Assembly (NCBI GenBank): GCA_963210315.1
Contig: OY723298.1
Span: forward strand, 1,674,001-1,738,000
Length of the DNA: 64,000 nt
Reading direction: 5' to 3'
Source of the DNA: Rhynchopus euleeides
Lineage: Eukaryota; Euglenozoa; Diplonemea; Diplonemida; Diplonemidae
This document shows positions 16,554 to 27,724 of this stretch, in pieces. A program made the translations under genes and the position numbers. Under the pieces are notes generated by a model that saw only the letters and a program-made list of their open reading frames with translations, searched no databases and had not been told where the DNA came from. Each line of letters opens with the position of its first letter. Position 1 is the first letter of the stretch.

Positions 16554-19333
16554 ATGCCTGCGAGAAAACGCACGCTCGAGTCGGAGGAGGACGAGTCGGG
16601 GGAGAAGCCGACAAAGAAGGCAGCGCGGAAGCCGAGCGGCAAAGCCTCCAAGGACAAGGAGGAGGAGGAGACGTTCAAGTGGTGGGAGCCCGAGGACAAT
16701 CACGAGGATCACCCCAACGGCGAGAAGTGGCTGTCTCTGAAGCACTCTGGTCCCATCTTCGCACCTCCCTACGAGCCGCACGGCATCCCAATCAAATACG
16801 AGGGGAAGACGTTCACGATGACACCTGCTGAGGAGGAGGTGGCCACCATGTTTGCAGTGATGCGTGAGTCACCTTACTACAACAAGGCTGTGTTCCGTGA
16901 AAACTTCTTCCGGTCTTGGATTGGCATTCTGCACAAGCGTGCTGAAGGAAAGACGGTCCAGAACCTGGCGCTCTGCAACTTCGATGCCATCTGGGAGTGG
17001 TACCTCAGAGAGTGTGAGAAGAAGAAGTCGCTGACTCCTGCAGAGAAGAGGGCCAACAGGCTCAAGGTGGAGGAGGAGACGGCGAAGTACCGCTACGTCT
17101 TGTGGGACGGGCGGAAGGAGACGATCGCGAACCCTGCTGTCGAGCCGCCTGGTCTGTTCCGTGGTCGCGGGAAGCACCCGAAGCAGGGGAACCTGAAGAA
17201 GCGGATCTTCCCCGAGGATGTCACCATCAACTGCGAGGATGTCAGCAACCCGCCGCCTCCACCGACGGGGACCAAGTGGGGTTCTGTCATTTGCGACAAG
17301 ACAGTCACGTGGATTGCGAAGTGGCATGACCAAATCAACGGAGATTTCAAATACGCCATGCTGTATCGCAGGCCGCAGACACCAAAGCAGCGCGTCGAGC
17401 TCAAAGTTTGAAGGCGTGTGAGCGGAGTGTTCGAGCGAACTACGAGGAGGGGTTCAAGTCGAAGGACCAACACAGGCAGCAGCTCTCTGTCGCGAGGTAT
17501 TGGAGCGGTCCTGGGCACGACCTTAAACTACCTAAGACCTAGGGAAGTCGTAAAACTCAACCCCACACCCCGAGGGCTCCCCCAGGCTGGTCCGCCTGGG
17601 CAACGGGGTCCCAGTGCATAGCACGGAGCACTGGGACAAAAGAGGGTCCGCCTTTTTCCGTCAACTCTGACATGGGGAGGGACAGCTGGAGCCACTGGCG
17701 GGGTGCTGTGTTGACTTCAGGGGGCTCCCAACGTGCTTCGGCACACCGGGTTCTTGGCCTGCGGCGGCATGGTAGTCGGTCAGAGAGGCCAGCGCTTGGT
17801 CGGGGACTACTCAGAGAGGGCGTGTGCGGACTTCAGGGGGCTCCCAACGTGCATCTGCACACCGGGTTCTTGGCCTGCGGACGTAGATTGCCTAAAGGTT
17901 TAGAAACCGGCCGAGCCCGTGGGGGTGACGAACGTACTGCCGGCCCGGGATTGTCAAGGTTCTTTCCCCAGATGGCTCACCAGTACCACCAAACCACACG
18001 GAGAGCAAAACCGCCGGGGAGGGGGTGGGGGAAGGTGGGAAGGGCGGCATGCCGAACTACAGCAAGGATGGCCAACAATGCGATCACTGCAAACAAGGCA
18101 TGGGACACAAGAGGGAAAAAAAAAGTCCTGGGTAAGACGTTAAACTGCCTGGGGGGGCCGTCCCCGGACCATGACGGGTGCCTGCACCAGGAGTCTAGCA
18201 CGGCCGTGGTCCGGAGCATGACCTAAAACGGCTTGGGTACCGAGGCTCCCCAGACCAGGAAGGGTGGAGACACCTGGAGTCTAAATAGTCACACCACGTC
18301 AGGCCAGACCTTCGCATTGCACTCCGCGAAGACTGCCACACAGCCGCGGGGCAGGTGTGCAGCCTGTGGATGACCTCGTACAGAGAAGACTGTAAGGGAC
18401 GACAGCCCCGCCGAGGCGATACAGCGCCAGACGCGGCCCGAGTTTCTGGAGACCGACTGGGGAACTGGAACGTCTTCAGGATAAGCGCCTCACAGAGGAC
18501 TGATCCTCACCTGTGTGAACTGAGAACCCCCAGCCCCAAGATGCTGGTGTGGAGCGGGTGCCTCGACCTCTTTTCGGGTTCTTTATTTCTTTATTTCCTT
18601 TTGGATGCGTCCACCAAAGAAAACGTGGCCACCCACTCGCAGAGGCTCCCGAAAGCTCCAGCATCAGCTAGCGGTTCATAGTGTAGATCGGTGTCTCCAG
18701 AAGGGGATGTCCGGTCGCAGAAGAAAAACGACGAAGACAACCACACAGGCCGCAAAAAAAAAAGGTATTTCATCGACATCCTTGCGCTGCGTGTGGGTGG
18801 TGACAAGAGCGAAGAGGAGGCGGTATGCTTTCATTGAACCCCACCCTCCCCCACCCTTTTTCGCCTCCTTCGCTCGTCTGTGCCATCACTACCTCCACTG
18901 GCAGTGAACGGGGCATCGGCTCTCCATCGCCCACCTCCCCCCTGTTGAGGTGGCCTCTATCGAGTTTCGGCAAAGTTCAGCGGGTTTCTGCCAAATTTGA
19001 AGGAATTTGAGGGAAATGCACCCCTCTTCTCACAGTGCCTGGCTCTGTATCAAAGGCCCTTGCCTTAGACTCGATGAGGCCCGACCCCTCGGGCTTCTTC
19101 TGTCACGCCGCCACGCCGCCTCACTTCACAGGATACTGTTAGCTGTTGCGTTGGGAGCACCTCAAGCTGTTTACACGGGATGAGGGCGAGAAGAAGCAGT
19201 ACCTCATCCACTTCGACTTCCTCGGGAAGGACAGCGTGCGATACGTCAACGATGTGGAGATCTCGAAGGAGGTGTACGGGCTGGTCGGCCAGCTGATGAG
19301 GGGGAAGGACGCCCGCCAGATTCAAGAAAACCA
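16554..19333 (+). pseudogene. broken duplicate of DNA topoisomerase I
   Basis: 16554-17411 is a close copy of exon 1 of the intact gene (20327-23432) but lacks most of its N-terminal Lys/acidic repeats. Small deletions near 17395-17430 shift the frame to an early TGA at 17411. The homology continues to 17494, is interrupted by a 1.26-kb retroposon, and resumes at 18763-18828 with the intron donor region. Exon 2 homology is at about 19139-19333 and stops abruptly at repeat R1. Exons 3-5, including the catalytic Tyr exon, are absent, so this copy cannot encode an active enzyme. Confidence 0.9.
17502..18762 (+). mobile_element. poly(A)-tailed retroposon in the topoisomerase pseudogene
   Basis: A 1261-bp insertion ending in about ten A, flanked by a 7-bp target duplication AGGTATT (17495-17501 and 18763-18769) that is single in the intact gene apart from one substitution. 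It holds an internal direct repeat of about 55 bp near 17715 and 17828 (ACTTCAGGGGGCTCCCAACG start). No RT or other domain was recognised, so it is probably a non-autonomous element mobilised by a LINE. Confidence 0.78.
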
Positions 19334-19520
19334 GGCGCAGACTCGGTGGCAACACGGCCCTCGCCTTCTCAGGGGGGTTGCGGCCTGTTCACCGTGTGCA
19401 CTTTTTACCGATACTTTTCTCTCCTGCTGTGGATCAGTAGAAAAGGGCCTTCATCTCATGGCTCTTTGCGATCTGCCCAACATGGCGCGCGTGTATTGCA
19501 GAAGGCTATCTGGGGGGATG
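19334..19520 (+). repeat. dispersed repeat R1, copy 2
   Basis: Near-identical to 13625-13813 and joined without a gap to topoisomerase exon 2 sequence at 19333. Confidence 0.8.
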
Positions 19521-19710
19521 GCACAGGGGCAACACGCTCTGTTACCCTCTCGCCCACACACACCAACCCAAGTGAAGTTGTGATTTCCGTTGCGATTCTG
19601 CTTGATTCTTTGGGTTTGGCGCACAAACAACGCCTTATTTTTTCCTACCGCCACGTCTACCTCCCAGGTGGGTGACGGCTGCAGTATAGTATCCGCAAGA
19701 AATATGGACC

Positions 19711-19893
19711 AGGCTGGGACGAACCCGTTCAGTCAGGGGTCTTGCTGTGTGTAACATTATCACAAGACCTAAACCTGCATCGCGTACCCATCCTTCGGAA
19801 CGGTGCGATGTGCAATATGTTCCTATAGCTAGCTCGAAGGTACTTACCGAGACAAAGTCCGACGTAAGGCTAGCTATATTAGCAATACGTCCC
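19711..19893. mobile_element. short insertion (about 185 bp) in the duplicated upstream block
   Basis: Compared with 16170-16190, the sequence between ATATGGACC and CTCGAGACGG is interrupted here by about 185 bp. The insert contains an inverted pair TATAGCTAGC ... GCTAGCTATA. No ORF. It may be a small non-autonomous element; the target duplication is 2 bp at most. Confidence 0.5.
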
Positions 19894-20326
19894 TCGAGAC
19901 GGGGGGCAGTACATCGCGCAGCACTGCAACCAGGAAACACGTGCCCTCCCCCCCACTCCTCATCCTCCTCGACCCTCGCCCCCGCTCCTGGCAGGCCTGC
20001 CGTTGCCTGTTGCCGTCCCCCGGTCTTGGGAGGTCTCGCGCAGCAGGGATGCTGTACTGAGGCAGGTTGGCGGGCTTTAGGTATCTTCACCCTCTGTGTG
20101 CCAGCGCGGCATTTTCACTGGCAAATATTCGTATCACGCAAGGAGTGCAGGTCTGACGAGGTCCAAACAAAACGGTGTTGACACACACACGCACCCAGCT
20201 CTTTGCTTTCTGCAGTTCTGAGCGGGGATCACTGCAAATCACGAATTCGCGATTCAGAAGTTGTTTCACGTCAGGTGGCCTAGCACACCTACCGCAGGGA
20301 CAGCCTTGTGGGCACACCCACACGCA

Positions 20327-23300
20327 ATGCCTGCGAGAAAACGCACGCTCGAGTCGGAGGAGGACGAGTCGGAGGAGTCCGAGGAGGAGGAGAAGCCGAC
20401 AAAGAAGGCAGCGCGGAAGAAGCCGGGCCCGAAGCGTGGGAAGAAGGTAGAGGACAGCGACGATGAGGCTGAGGAGGACGACAGCAGCGAAGAGGAGATT
20501 GTGAAGAAGAGCTCCAAAAAGGGAGCGAAGAAGGCTGCCAAGAAGGGCGCCAAGAAGCCTGGGGCGAAACGCGGCCGCAAGATGGAGGACAGCGACGACG
20601 ACGATGAGGAGGAGGACGACAGCAGCGAAGAGGAGGACACCAAGAAGAAGTCCAGCAAGAAGTCTGCCAAGAAGGCGACGAAGAAGAGCGCCAAGAAGCC
20701 GGGCGGCAAAGCCTCCAAGGACAAGGAGGAGGAGGAGGCGTTCAAATGGTGGGAGCACGAAGACGAACTCGACCACCCCAACGGCGAGAAGTGGCTGTCT
20801 CTGAAGCACTCCGGGCCCATCTTCGCACCTCCCTACGAGCCGCACGGCATCCCAATCAAATACGAGGGGAAGACGTTCACGATGACACCTGCTGAGGAGG
20901 AGGTGGCCACCATGTTTGCAGTGATGCGTGAATCGGATTACTACAAGGTGGCTGTGTTCCGTGAAAACTTCTTCCGGTCTTGGATTGGCATTCTGCACAA
21001 GCGTGCTGAAGGAAAGAAGGTCCAGAACCTGGCGCTCTGCAACTTCGACGCCATCTGGGAGTGGTACCTCAGAGAGCGTGAGAAGAAGAAGTCGCTGACT
21101 CCTGCAGAGAAGAGGGCCAACAAGCTCAAGGTGGAGGAGGATACGGCGAAGTACCGCTACGTCTTGTGGGACGGGCGGAAGGAGAAGATCGCGAACCCTG
21201 CTGTCGAGCCGCCTGGTCTGTTCCGTGGTCGCGGGAAGCACCCGAAGCAGGGGAACCTGAAGAAGCGGATCTTCCCCGAGGATGTCACCATCAACTGCGA
21301 GGATGTCAACAACCCGCCGCCTCCACCGACGGGGACCAAGTGGGGTTCTGTCATTTGCGACAAGACAGTCACGTGGCTTGCGAAGTGGCATGACCAAAAT
21401 ACCGGGGATGTCAAATACACCATGCTGGACAGGTCGGGGACACAAAAGCAGCGCGTCGACAGAGAAAAGTTTGAGAAGGCGCGTGAGTTGAAAAAGATCA
21501 TCGAGAAAGTTCGGGCGAACTACGAGGAGGGGTTCAAGTCGAAGGACCAACACAGGCAGCAGCTCTCTGTCGCGATGTATTTCATCGACATCCTTGCGCT
21601 GCGTGTGGGTGGTGACAAGAGCGAAGAGGAGGCGGTATGCTTTCATTGAACCCCGCCCTCACCCCCGCACCCCCCCCCCCCCACCCTTTTCGTCTCCTTC
21701 ATTTTCTTGTGATTCCTTCTACTTCTATTTCACTGCCCTTCTGCCCTTGTGTGTCACGCCGCCACGCCGCCTCACCTCACAGGATACTGTTGGCTGTTGC
21801 TCGCTGCGTTGGGAGCACCTCAAGCTGTTTACACGGGATGAGGGCGAGAAGAAGCAGTACCTCATCCACTTCGACTTCCTCGGGAAGGACAGCGTGCGAT
21901 ACGTCAACGATGTGGAGATCTCGAAGGAGGTGTACGGGCTGGTCGGCCAGCTGATGAGGGGGAAGGACGCCCGCCAGATTCAAGAAAACCAGCTCTTCAA
22001 CCTTGTCACGCCTTCTGCTCTGAACGCCCACTTCAAGACAGTCAGCGGAATGCAGGGGCTGACCGCGAAGGTGTTCCGTACGTACAACGCGTCTCACATG
22101 CTTGACATGGTATGTCTCCTAGTGAGTAGTGGGTGTCGTCGGCACTCATCAGCAGAGGGGAAGGGCGTGCCCCCATGCCGTGTGTCGGGGAGCTCACTGC
22201 TGCTGTGCCCTCCGCACCCGCATTCCAACAGATCCTTCACAACGAGCCTGTTGACAGCAGCGCGACGGAGGCGGAGAAGAAGGTGTACTTCGACAATGCG
22301 AACAAAAAGGTACCGCTATGTTTGCACAGCCAGGCCAACGGGGGGAGGGGGGGGGGTGTCGGGGGCAATCATACCATGATGGTATTGTCCGTTGTGTTCC
22401 CACTCCTCAACATATGGCTTCTGCTCTCAACACAGGTGGCTATCCTCTGTAACCATCAGAAGGCGGTGAGTAAGAACCACAATCAGGTGCTGGGGAACAT
22501 GAACATCGGCCTCGAGGAGTTGGAGAACACACTGGAGTTCTTTCAGAAGGCGAAGTCTGACTACGACAAGGCGCGCGGTGCTACAGCCAAGGACAAGGTC
22601 TTTGAGAAGTACAAGAAAGAGTTCAACTACGGGGTTGATGAGCGCCTGGACGCGTGGTTCACTAAGTGGGGCTCAGAAAAGGAGAAGAAGACCTGGGCTG
22701 AGAAGATTAAGACCGGCAAGGCGATACTGCGCAAACGGAAGCGCGGTGATGCCTCGAAGAAGGACGCTGAAGATGACGACGACGACGAGGAGGAGGATGA
22801 CGCGTCTGAGAGCGAAGAGGTTTGTTTCCTAACCCCCGCGCCCCCCTCGCCCCGACCCATGCTGGCCGCCGTACCTTTATCCCGACACCAGCACAGCGAG
22901 GGCAGCCCTTGCTGTTGCCTCATGGTGGGGTTAGACCAGTCGACTGCGCTTTCGGCGATTTTCACCTAAAAATAGGAGGAAATTCACCAAAACCCACTTT
23001 TTTTTGGCAGTGTGTCGAAGACCACGCTATCATTCATGATAACTCACATGCCACGACCCTTCGCCCGCCATACAGCCTGTCACCAAGAAGGCCAAGAAGG
23101 CTGTCAAGAAGAGCACCAAGAAGCCTGCTGCGAAGCGCGGCAAGGTGGAAGACAGCGACGACGACGACGAGGAGGAGGACGACGAAAGCGAAGAGGAGGT
23201 CCCCAAGAAGTCTAGCAAGAAGTCTGCCAAGAAGAACGCCAAGAAGCCTACCGCGAAGCGGGGCGGGAAGGTGGAGGACAGCGAGGACGACGACGACGAC

Positions 23301-23432
23301 GACGACGAGGAGGAGGAGGACGATGCCAGTGAGGAGGAGGTCCCGGCAAAGAAGGCTGCCAAGAAGTCGGCAAAGCGTGGCGGGAAAGTGCAGGACAGCG
23401 AGGACGAGGAGGAGGACGACGCCAGCGAGTAA
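20327..23432 (+). CDS. TOP1: DNA topoisomerase I (type IB), five exons
   Basis: Exons 20327-21634, 21783-22109, 22232-22309, 22436-22819 and 23076-23432, all phase 0 with GT-AG introns (donors GTATGC, GTATGT, GTACCG, GTTTGT), encode 817 residues. The enzyme relaxes supercoils through a 3'-phosphotyrosine. Residues 1-130 hold two or three Lys-rich/acidic repeats. The core follows, with the catalytic Arg in LALRVGG, Lys in DFLGKDS, Arg in AKVFRTYN, His in ILCNHQ, and the active Tyr in EFNYGVDE (residue 636, codon 22628-22630). All catalytic residues are present. Unlike the human enzyme, which ends about 40 residues after Tyr, this one has about 180, mostly KKxxKK and DSEDDDDEEE repeats. It is a single polypeptide, unlike the split kinetoplastid enzyme. 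A broken copy lies upstream. Confidence 0.93.
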
Positions 23433-25158
23433 TAGGCCGTCAGTCTGAATCAATAGTGTCCTCTGTTGGATGCGGGTGCGGCAATACTGCTCGAGGGGTG
23501 GGTGTGTGGAGGGGAGGGGGGGGGGTGCTGCTCTCCCCTCCCACACCCCCTCCCCCCCACACGAACGGCAGAAGCTTGACCCCCGTGTCTTCCGCCCCCC
23601 CCTTTCTCACAACCCCATCACACCCTTCCACCACTGCTCGTCTCAAATAATGTCTTCGCTTCGCAATTATCCACATTGCCAAGGTGTGTGTGTGTGTGTG
23701 TGTGTCCCCGACCCTCTTTCGCCTTTTCGCTGTGCTGTCTGCACAGCGTTGCGAGAGATAGGGGGTTTGGGAGCCATAATGAGGACCCACCTGTGTGGAG
23801 GGTGTACCTCCAGGTGGCGGTGGAGGCTTTTCTCTGCACGGGAGGGAGGGGGGGAGGGGGGGGGGGCCACACAGCCCACGCAGCAAAGATCTAAGAAACC
23901 AAACCTCTCCGTTCAAAAAAACCCTGGTGCCCCCCCCCCCCCCCCCCCGCGAAAACTGGGCGCTTTGTCCCACAACAATTGGGGGGGGGCACCAGGTGGG
24001 GGGGGGAGTGAGGTGGTGGCACACTGCATACCTCCTCCCCCCTCTCTCTCTCTCTCTCTTTCTCTCTCTTTACAGGGGTTCCGATTAGGGGGAGGAGCGA
24101 GGGTAGGGGGGACCATACAAACAATGGTGGTTGGGGGGGGGGTGGTGTGTGTATGTGGGAGTGTCAGAATATGTACCGAACGCATTTGATTGTCACACCC
24201 TTGGGGGGGGAGGGGGAGGGGTGGGGGGTGTCGTTATATTTAGTTTTAGCGAACCTGAAAAATTCAAAATCTAGCTGTTTCTCTGGCGGAAGAAGAATGC
24301 CGCAGAGCCACGGCGGCCGAGAGGGGGGGGAGGGCGGGGGAGGGGCGGGAGGTCGTTTCTGCTGAGAGAAGAAATGATCTGAGGAGAGTTCTGCCGAGTG
24401 TTTTCTTTTGGAGAGGGGGCCCGGGTGTCTGCGCGCGTCCTGTCGTTCTGCCGAAAGTATTACCCGGAAGAATGGCATAACCTCATCGATCGGCCTATTC
24501 AGGGGCAAACACAGTGCCCCTTTTTCCCTCCTCGCTTTGAGAGGTGCCGTGGGTGGGAAAGATGCCATTTTTTTTCCCGCAAACAATCTTGTGATCGTAA
24601 ACAATAGGCTGCTGAACCGTTTGTCTCTCAAGGTTCGTCTTCCTCCAAGGCCCCCTTGGGTAGCAGTCGCTACCCCGTTGCTGGGTCTTGACCCAGGCGG
24701 TTTGCTGTCTACGAAAATATTCTCGAAAATACTCTTCTCTGTGGCAGAGCTTGTCCCACCTGTCGTTATATCTCGACCCAAACCTTGGCTTGGGGTGAGT
24801 TTGTTCGTGAGCCTTTGCCTATCTGCCCCCCACCCCACCCCACACTCCCGAAAGAAGAGGGTGCCCGCAATTCTGTGGCCACACCTTGCACTATTGAGTA
24901 CAGTCAACAGCGTGAACGCTGAGAACAAGTATACCGTCAGGAGGGCACGTCGCAGGGTGTCGTGCCTGCTGGCGGGGTGCAGGGGGAGGAGTCTGTAAAA
25001 CGCTCCGCTGTCATACACATGTCGTTCGGGCGGGGGTGTTGGACGGTTGGCTTGGCTCCCCGTGGTGGTTGTGGTGTGTACGATGTGTTCCTGTGTGCTC
25101 AAGCCACCCCCACTGCCTGCAGGTTTGATTCGTGCGAGCAAGACACAGCAAGGAGAAG
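23433..25158. other. long intergenic, low complexity, no gene seen
   Basis: Contains GT microsatellite (about 23682-23704), C and G homopolymers, and a CT-rich tract (about 24030-24070). Nothing recognisable is encoded. It ends in a pyrimidine-poor stretch with CTGCAG just before the histone H3 start, a possible splice acceptor. Confidence 0.4.
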
Positions 25159-25608
25159 ATGCCGCGGTCGCAGAAGTCGCAGGGGACGCAGGGGAAAGAC
25201 GGGAAGAAGCGCAAGGCGCCCGTGAAGCTGAACTACCGGCCGTCCGGGCGTGACGCGGACGGGAAGAAGAAGCCTGTGAAGGGTGGGAAGGGTGCGAAGA
25301 AGGGGGAGAAGCGGACGATGCGGTTCCACGCCGGGACCGTTGCGCTGCGTGAGATCAAGCAGCTGCAGAAGGGGACGCAGCTCCTGATCCAGAAGGCGCC
25401 CTTCCAGCGCCTCGTGCGTGAGATCATGGACACGCACAAGCAGGACCTGCGCTTCCGTGCGTCGGCTCTGGAGGCGATGCAGGAGGCGAGCGAGCAGTAC
25501 CTGATCGGTGTGTTCGAGGGTGCGGTGATCCTGCAGCTGCACCGCAAGAAGAAGACGCTGGTGCAGAAGGACCTGCACTACACCATTCGCATCCGCGGGG
25601 ACCTGTAG
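25159..25608 (+). CDS. histone H3, highly divergent
   Basis: 149 residues. The histone fold is recognisable: MRFHAGTVALREIKQLQK then LLIQKAPFQRLVREI then LRFRASALEAMQEASEQYLIGVFE and the final KDLHYTIRIRGDL, matching canonical H3 order. The 57-residue N-terminal tail shares nothing with the usual ARTKQTARKS tail, so Lys4, Lys9 and Lys27 contexts cannot be assigned. The loop-2 segment HAKRVTIMPKD is replaced by HRKKKTLVQKD. ATG 25159 was chosen since it follows CAAGGAGAAG and an AG acceptor-like site. It is first in a one-strand cluster with H4, H2B and H2A. Confidence 0.9.
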   Translation: MPRSQKSQGTQGKDGKKRKAPVKLNYRPSGRDADGKKKPVKGGKGAKKGEKRTMRFHAGTVALREIKQLQKGTQLLIQKAPFQRLVREIMDTHKQDLRFRASALEAMQEASEQYLIGVFEGAVILQLHRKKKTLVQKDLHYTIRIRGDL

Positions 25609-25987
25609 GGTGCGTGACGTCCCGTCTTTGCCGTTGCTTGCCTTGAGTTCGTGGTAAGAGTTTGTATTGTGTGTTGTACATGTGCTGCTTCTGCTTCTGA
25701 AAAACCTCGGCACCTGTGCGGCTTGCTGCCGTGCAATGTGCCGAGGGGCGGTGTTACCTGCCATACAGAACACGTGAAGGGGTGATGAGGTGTTCGGGAA
25801 GCACATGCTGCAGGGCTGCCCCCACACCCTCCCTACCTGTCACCCTGTGACCAAGGCATGCTGCCCTGTTGTGACGCAGCCTGTGTTGTGCTGCTGCATG
25901 TTGCTCACCCTTGCCCGCACCCTACAACCAACACGACCCGCACCCACACACCACCAGATCTACTGTAACAACACAAGCACACTCACA
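25609..25987. promoter_or_regulatory. H3-H4 spacer
   Basis: 379 bp. Pyrimidine-rich towards its 3' end, with an A/C-rich leader directly before the H4 ATG. No histone 3' hairpin (six-bp stem, four-base loop) of the animal type was recognised. Confidence 0.35.
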
Positions 25988-26326
25988 ATGCCTGCCAAGT
26001 CTACCGGGAAGTCCGTGGCGGCGAAGGGGAAGACGGAGAAGAAGACGGCGAGCTCGAAGCGCAAGGGTGCCAAGTCTGCTTCCAACCAGCGTGGGATCAC
26101 GAAGGGCAGCATCCGTCGTCTGGCGCGCCGTGGTGGGTGCAAGCGTCTGGCGAGCAGCGTGTACGACGAGGCGCGCAACATCCTGCGCACCTTCGTGGAG
26201 CAGGTGATGAAGGACACGCACGCGCTGATGGAGGTGCGTGAGAAGGCGCCCGCGAAGACGGTGCGTGTGGAGCACATCCTGTACGCTCTGAAGAAGCGTG
26301 GCCGCACCCTGTACATCGCCAAGTAA
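25988..26326 (+). CDS. histone H4, divergent
   Basis: 112 residues. RGITKGSIRRLARRGGCKRL and RTFVEQVMKD and ILYALKKRGRTLY mark the H4 fold. The N-terminal tail is about 10 residues longer than usual and lacks the SGRGKGGKGLGKGG and KRHRK segments, so the usual acetylation sites and Lys20 context are absent. It ends in TAA. It pairs with H3 in the nucleosome core. Confidence 0.93.
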   Translation: MPAKSTGKSVAAKGKTEKKTASSKRKGAKSASNQRGITKGSIRRLARRGGCKRLASSVYDEARNILRTFVEQVMKDTHALMEVREKAPAKTVRVEHILYALKKRGRTLYIAK

Positions 26327-26659
26327 GAGCACACACAGCTCCGTCTGTGATTGTGTCTGTGTCTGTGTTGATGTTTACCCATTTTTGCTGTTGATGGAGC
26401 CATGTCTCCGCTGAACAAGCTGCCTTTCAAGCTGTGCTGCCTGCACTTGCAGTGCGGCACAGTGGCGTGACTGCACGCCGGTTGTGGTTTGTTCTCGCGT
26501 TGTGGCGGTGGTGGTGTGAAGAGACGAGCACGCCTCCCTCGGATGTGGATGCACTTGTGCTCACTTGCGAGTCACTCACTCGGCGTGTTTCGGCCACTGT
26601 TCTCCAACCCCTTCCCGACAGCAGGCCCACGCTGCAGTCACAAAGTGACAGGTAAAAAC
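26327..26659. promoter_or_regulatory. H4-H2B spacer
   Basis: 333 bp. It contains a GACAGCAG acceptor-like site at about 26617-26624, shortly before the H2B start. No other signal seen. Confidence 0.3.
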
Positions 26660-27181
26660 ATGAAGGAGTTGGTGCTGAAATCCAGGAAGGACATCGACAA
26701 CGCTGAATGGACAACGATGAGCACACGTAGGAAGAGGGCGAAGTACACCAGCTACGCCAGATATGTGCGCCTGCTGATGCATAAACAGTTTGGGACACAT
26801 CAGAAAAGGGGGATCGATGGGAGGAGGGATCGGTGCAACGTGTCCATCACAAAGCGCGCAATGGGGATTATGGACGCCTTTGTGGTGGACCTGGTGGAGC
26901 GCCTGGCGGAGGAGGCGGGGCGTGTCACACAGTTCGCAGGGCCGAAGACTGTGCGCTGTGGGGGGATTGTGGCGGCTGTGAGGATGCACCTGCCAGAGGA
27001 GCTGGCGCAACACGCCTATGCGCATGGTGTGTCTGCCGTGCAGCGCTGCATCACACCGCTGGCTGAGAGGCGTGAGCGTGCTTACAGACGCAAGTGGGAG
27101 CTTTACAGAGAGAGGGCTGCGCGTGCTGCCAGAAAGCGCGAGAGGGAGAGAGAGATCGCGAGAAGAAACAACAGGTGTTGA
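26660..27181 (+). CDS. histone H2B, divergent
   Basis: 173 residues. YTSYARYVRLLMHKQF, ITKRAMGIMDAFVVDLVERLAEEAGR and LPEELAQHAYAHGVSAVQR follow canonical H2B order. An extra 15-20 residues (around HQKRGIDGRRDRCN) sit in loop 1 between helices 1 and 2. The C terminus carries an unusual Arg/Glu-rich helix-like tail of about 35 residues after the alphaC helix. The N-terminal tail is short. ATG 26660 was chosen after the acceptor-like site upstream. It ends in TGA. Confidence 0.87.
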   Translation: MKELVLKSRKDIDNAEWTTMSTRRKRAKYTSYARYVRLLMHKQFGTHQKRGIDGRRDRCNVSITKRAMGIMDAFVVDLVERLAEEAGRVTQFAGPKTVRCGGIVAAVRMHLPEELAQHAYAHGVSAVQRCITPLAERRERAYRRKWELYRERAARAARKREREREIARRNNRC

Positions 27182-27724
27182 TACGATTGATTTCTTTCTG
27201 CGAGTGTGCCAGAGGGAGGCGCCCGCCGCGAGTACGAGTGTCTTGGAATGTAGACATTGGACCGAGCACCGGGTCTGGCTTCTGTTTTGATTGACACGCT
27301 GTGTGGCGTTGCCAAGGCCCTTTTGGGGCATCTGGTGGTGCTCACCGCCGTGACTGCTTGGTCCCTCGCGCCCCTCCGCATGAGAGCGTGAAATGGGCAC
27401 TTAGTTGTACTTGAAAGTCGAGTATGAGCTCCAGAATTCATGTAGCACGAATTCATTTAGGTGATATCTTCGCGTGAGGATTGTCTTTGCTGTCTGCGTG
27501 GCGCCGACCTTCTCTTGCTGTCTGCGGCATTGCAGCAGTGGTGGTTGCCACGTTGCGTGCCGACTGTTGTTCGTGGCAAGAATCGGTCACTTGTCCCCCC
27601 GTCTCTCACCCCGCTTCTTTGCACGTCAACATGCATGACTTTGTGTCCTGCACGCACCGCATCCACAACGAATCACCACCACCACACACAGACGAGACAC
27701 TCTCGCTAATTTCACACCAACACA
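27182..27724. promoter_or_regulatory. H2B-H2A spacer
   Basis: 543 bp, with GAATTCATGTAGCACGAATTCAT near 27434 showing two GAATTCAT half sites, and a C/A-rich leader before the H2A ATG. No gene seen. Confidence 0.3.

Noticed and set aside
16554..17411. A second functional, shorter topoisomerase I
   Set aside because: Frameshift and stop before the catalytic Arg region, no Tyr exon, and a retroposon insertion.
24164..25141. A 325-codon minus-strand gene between topoisomerase and histone H3
   Set aside because: Low-complexity translation over G/C homopolymers, no domain, and no start or acceptor context.
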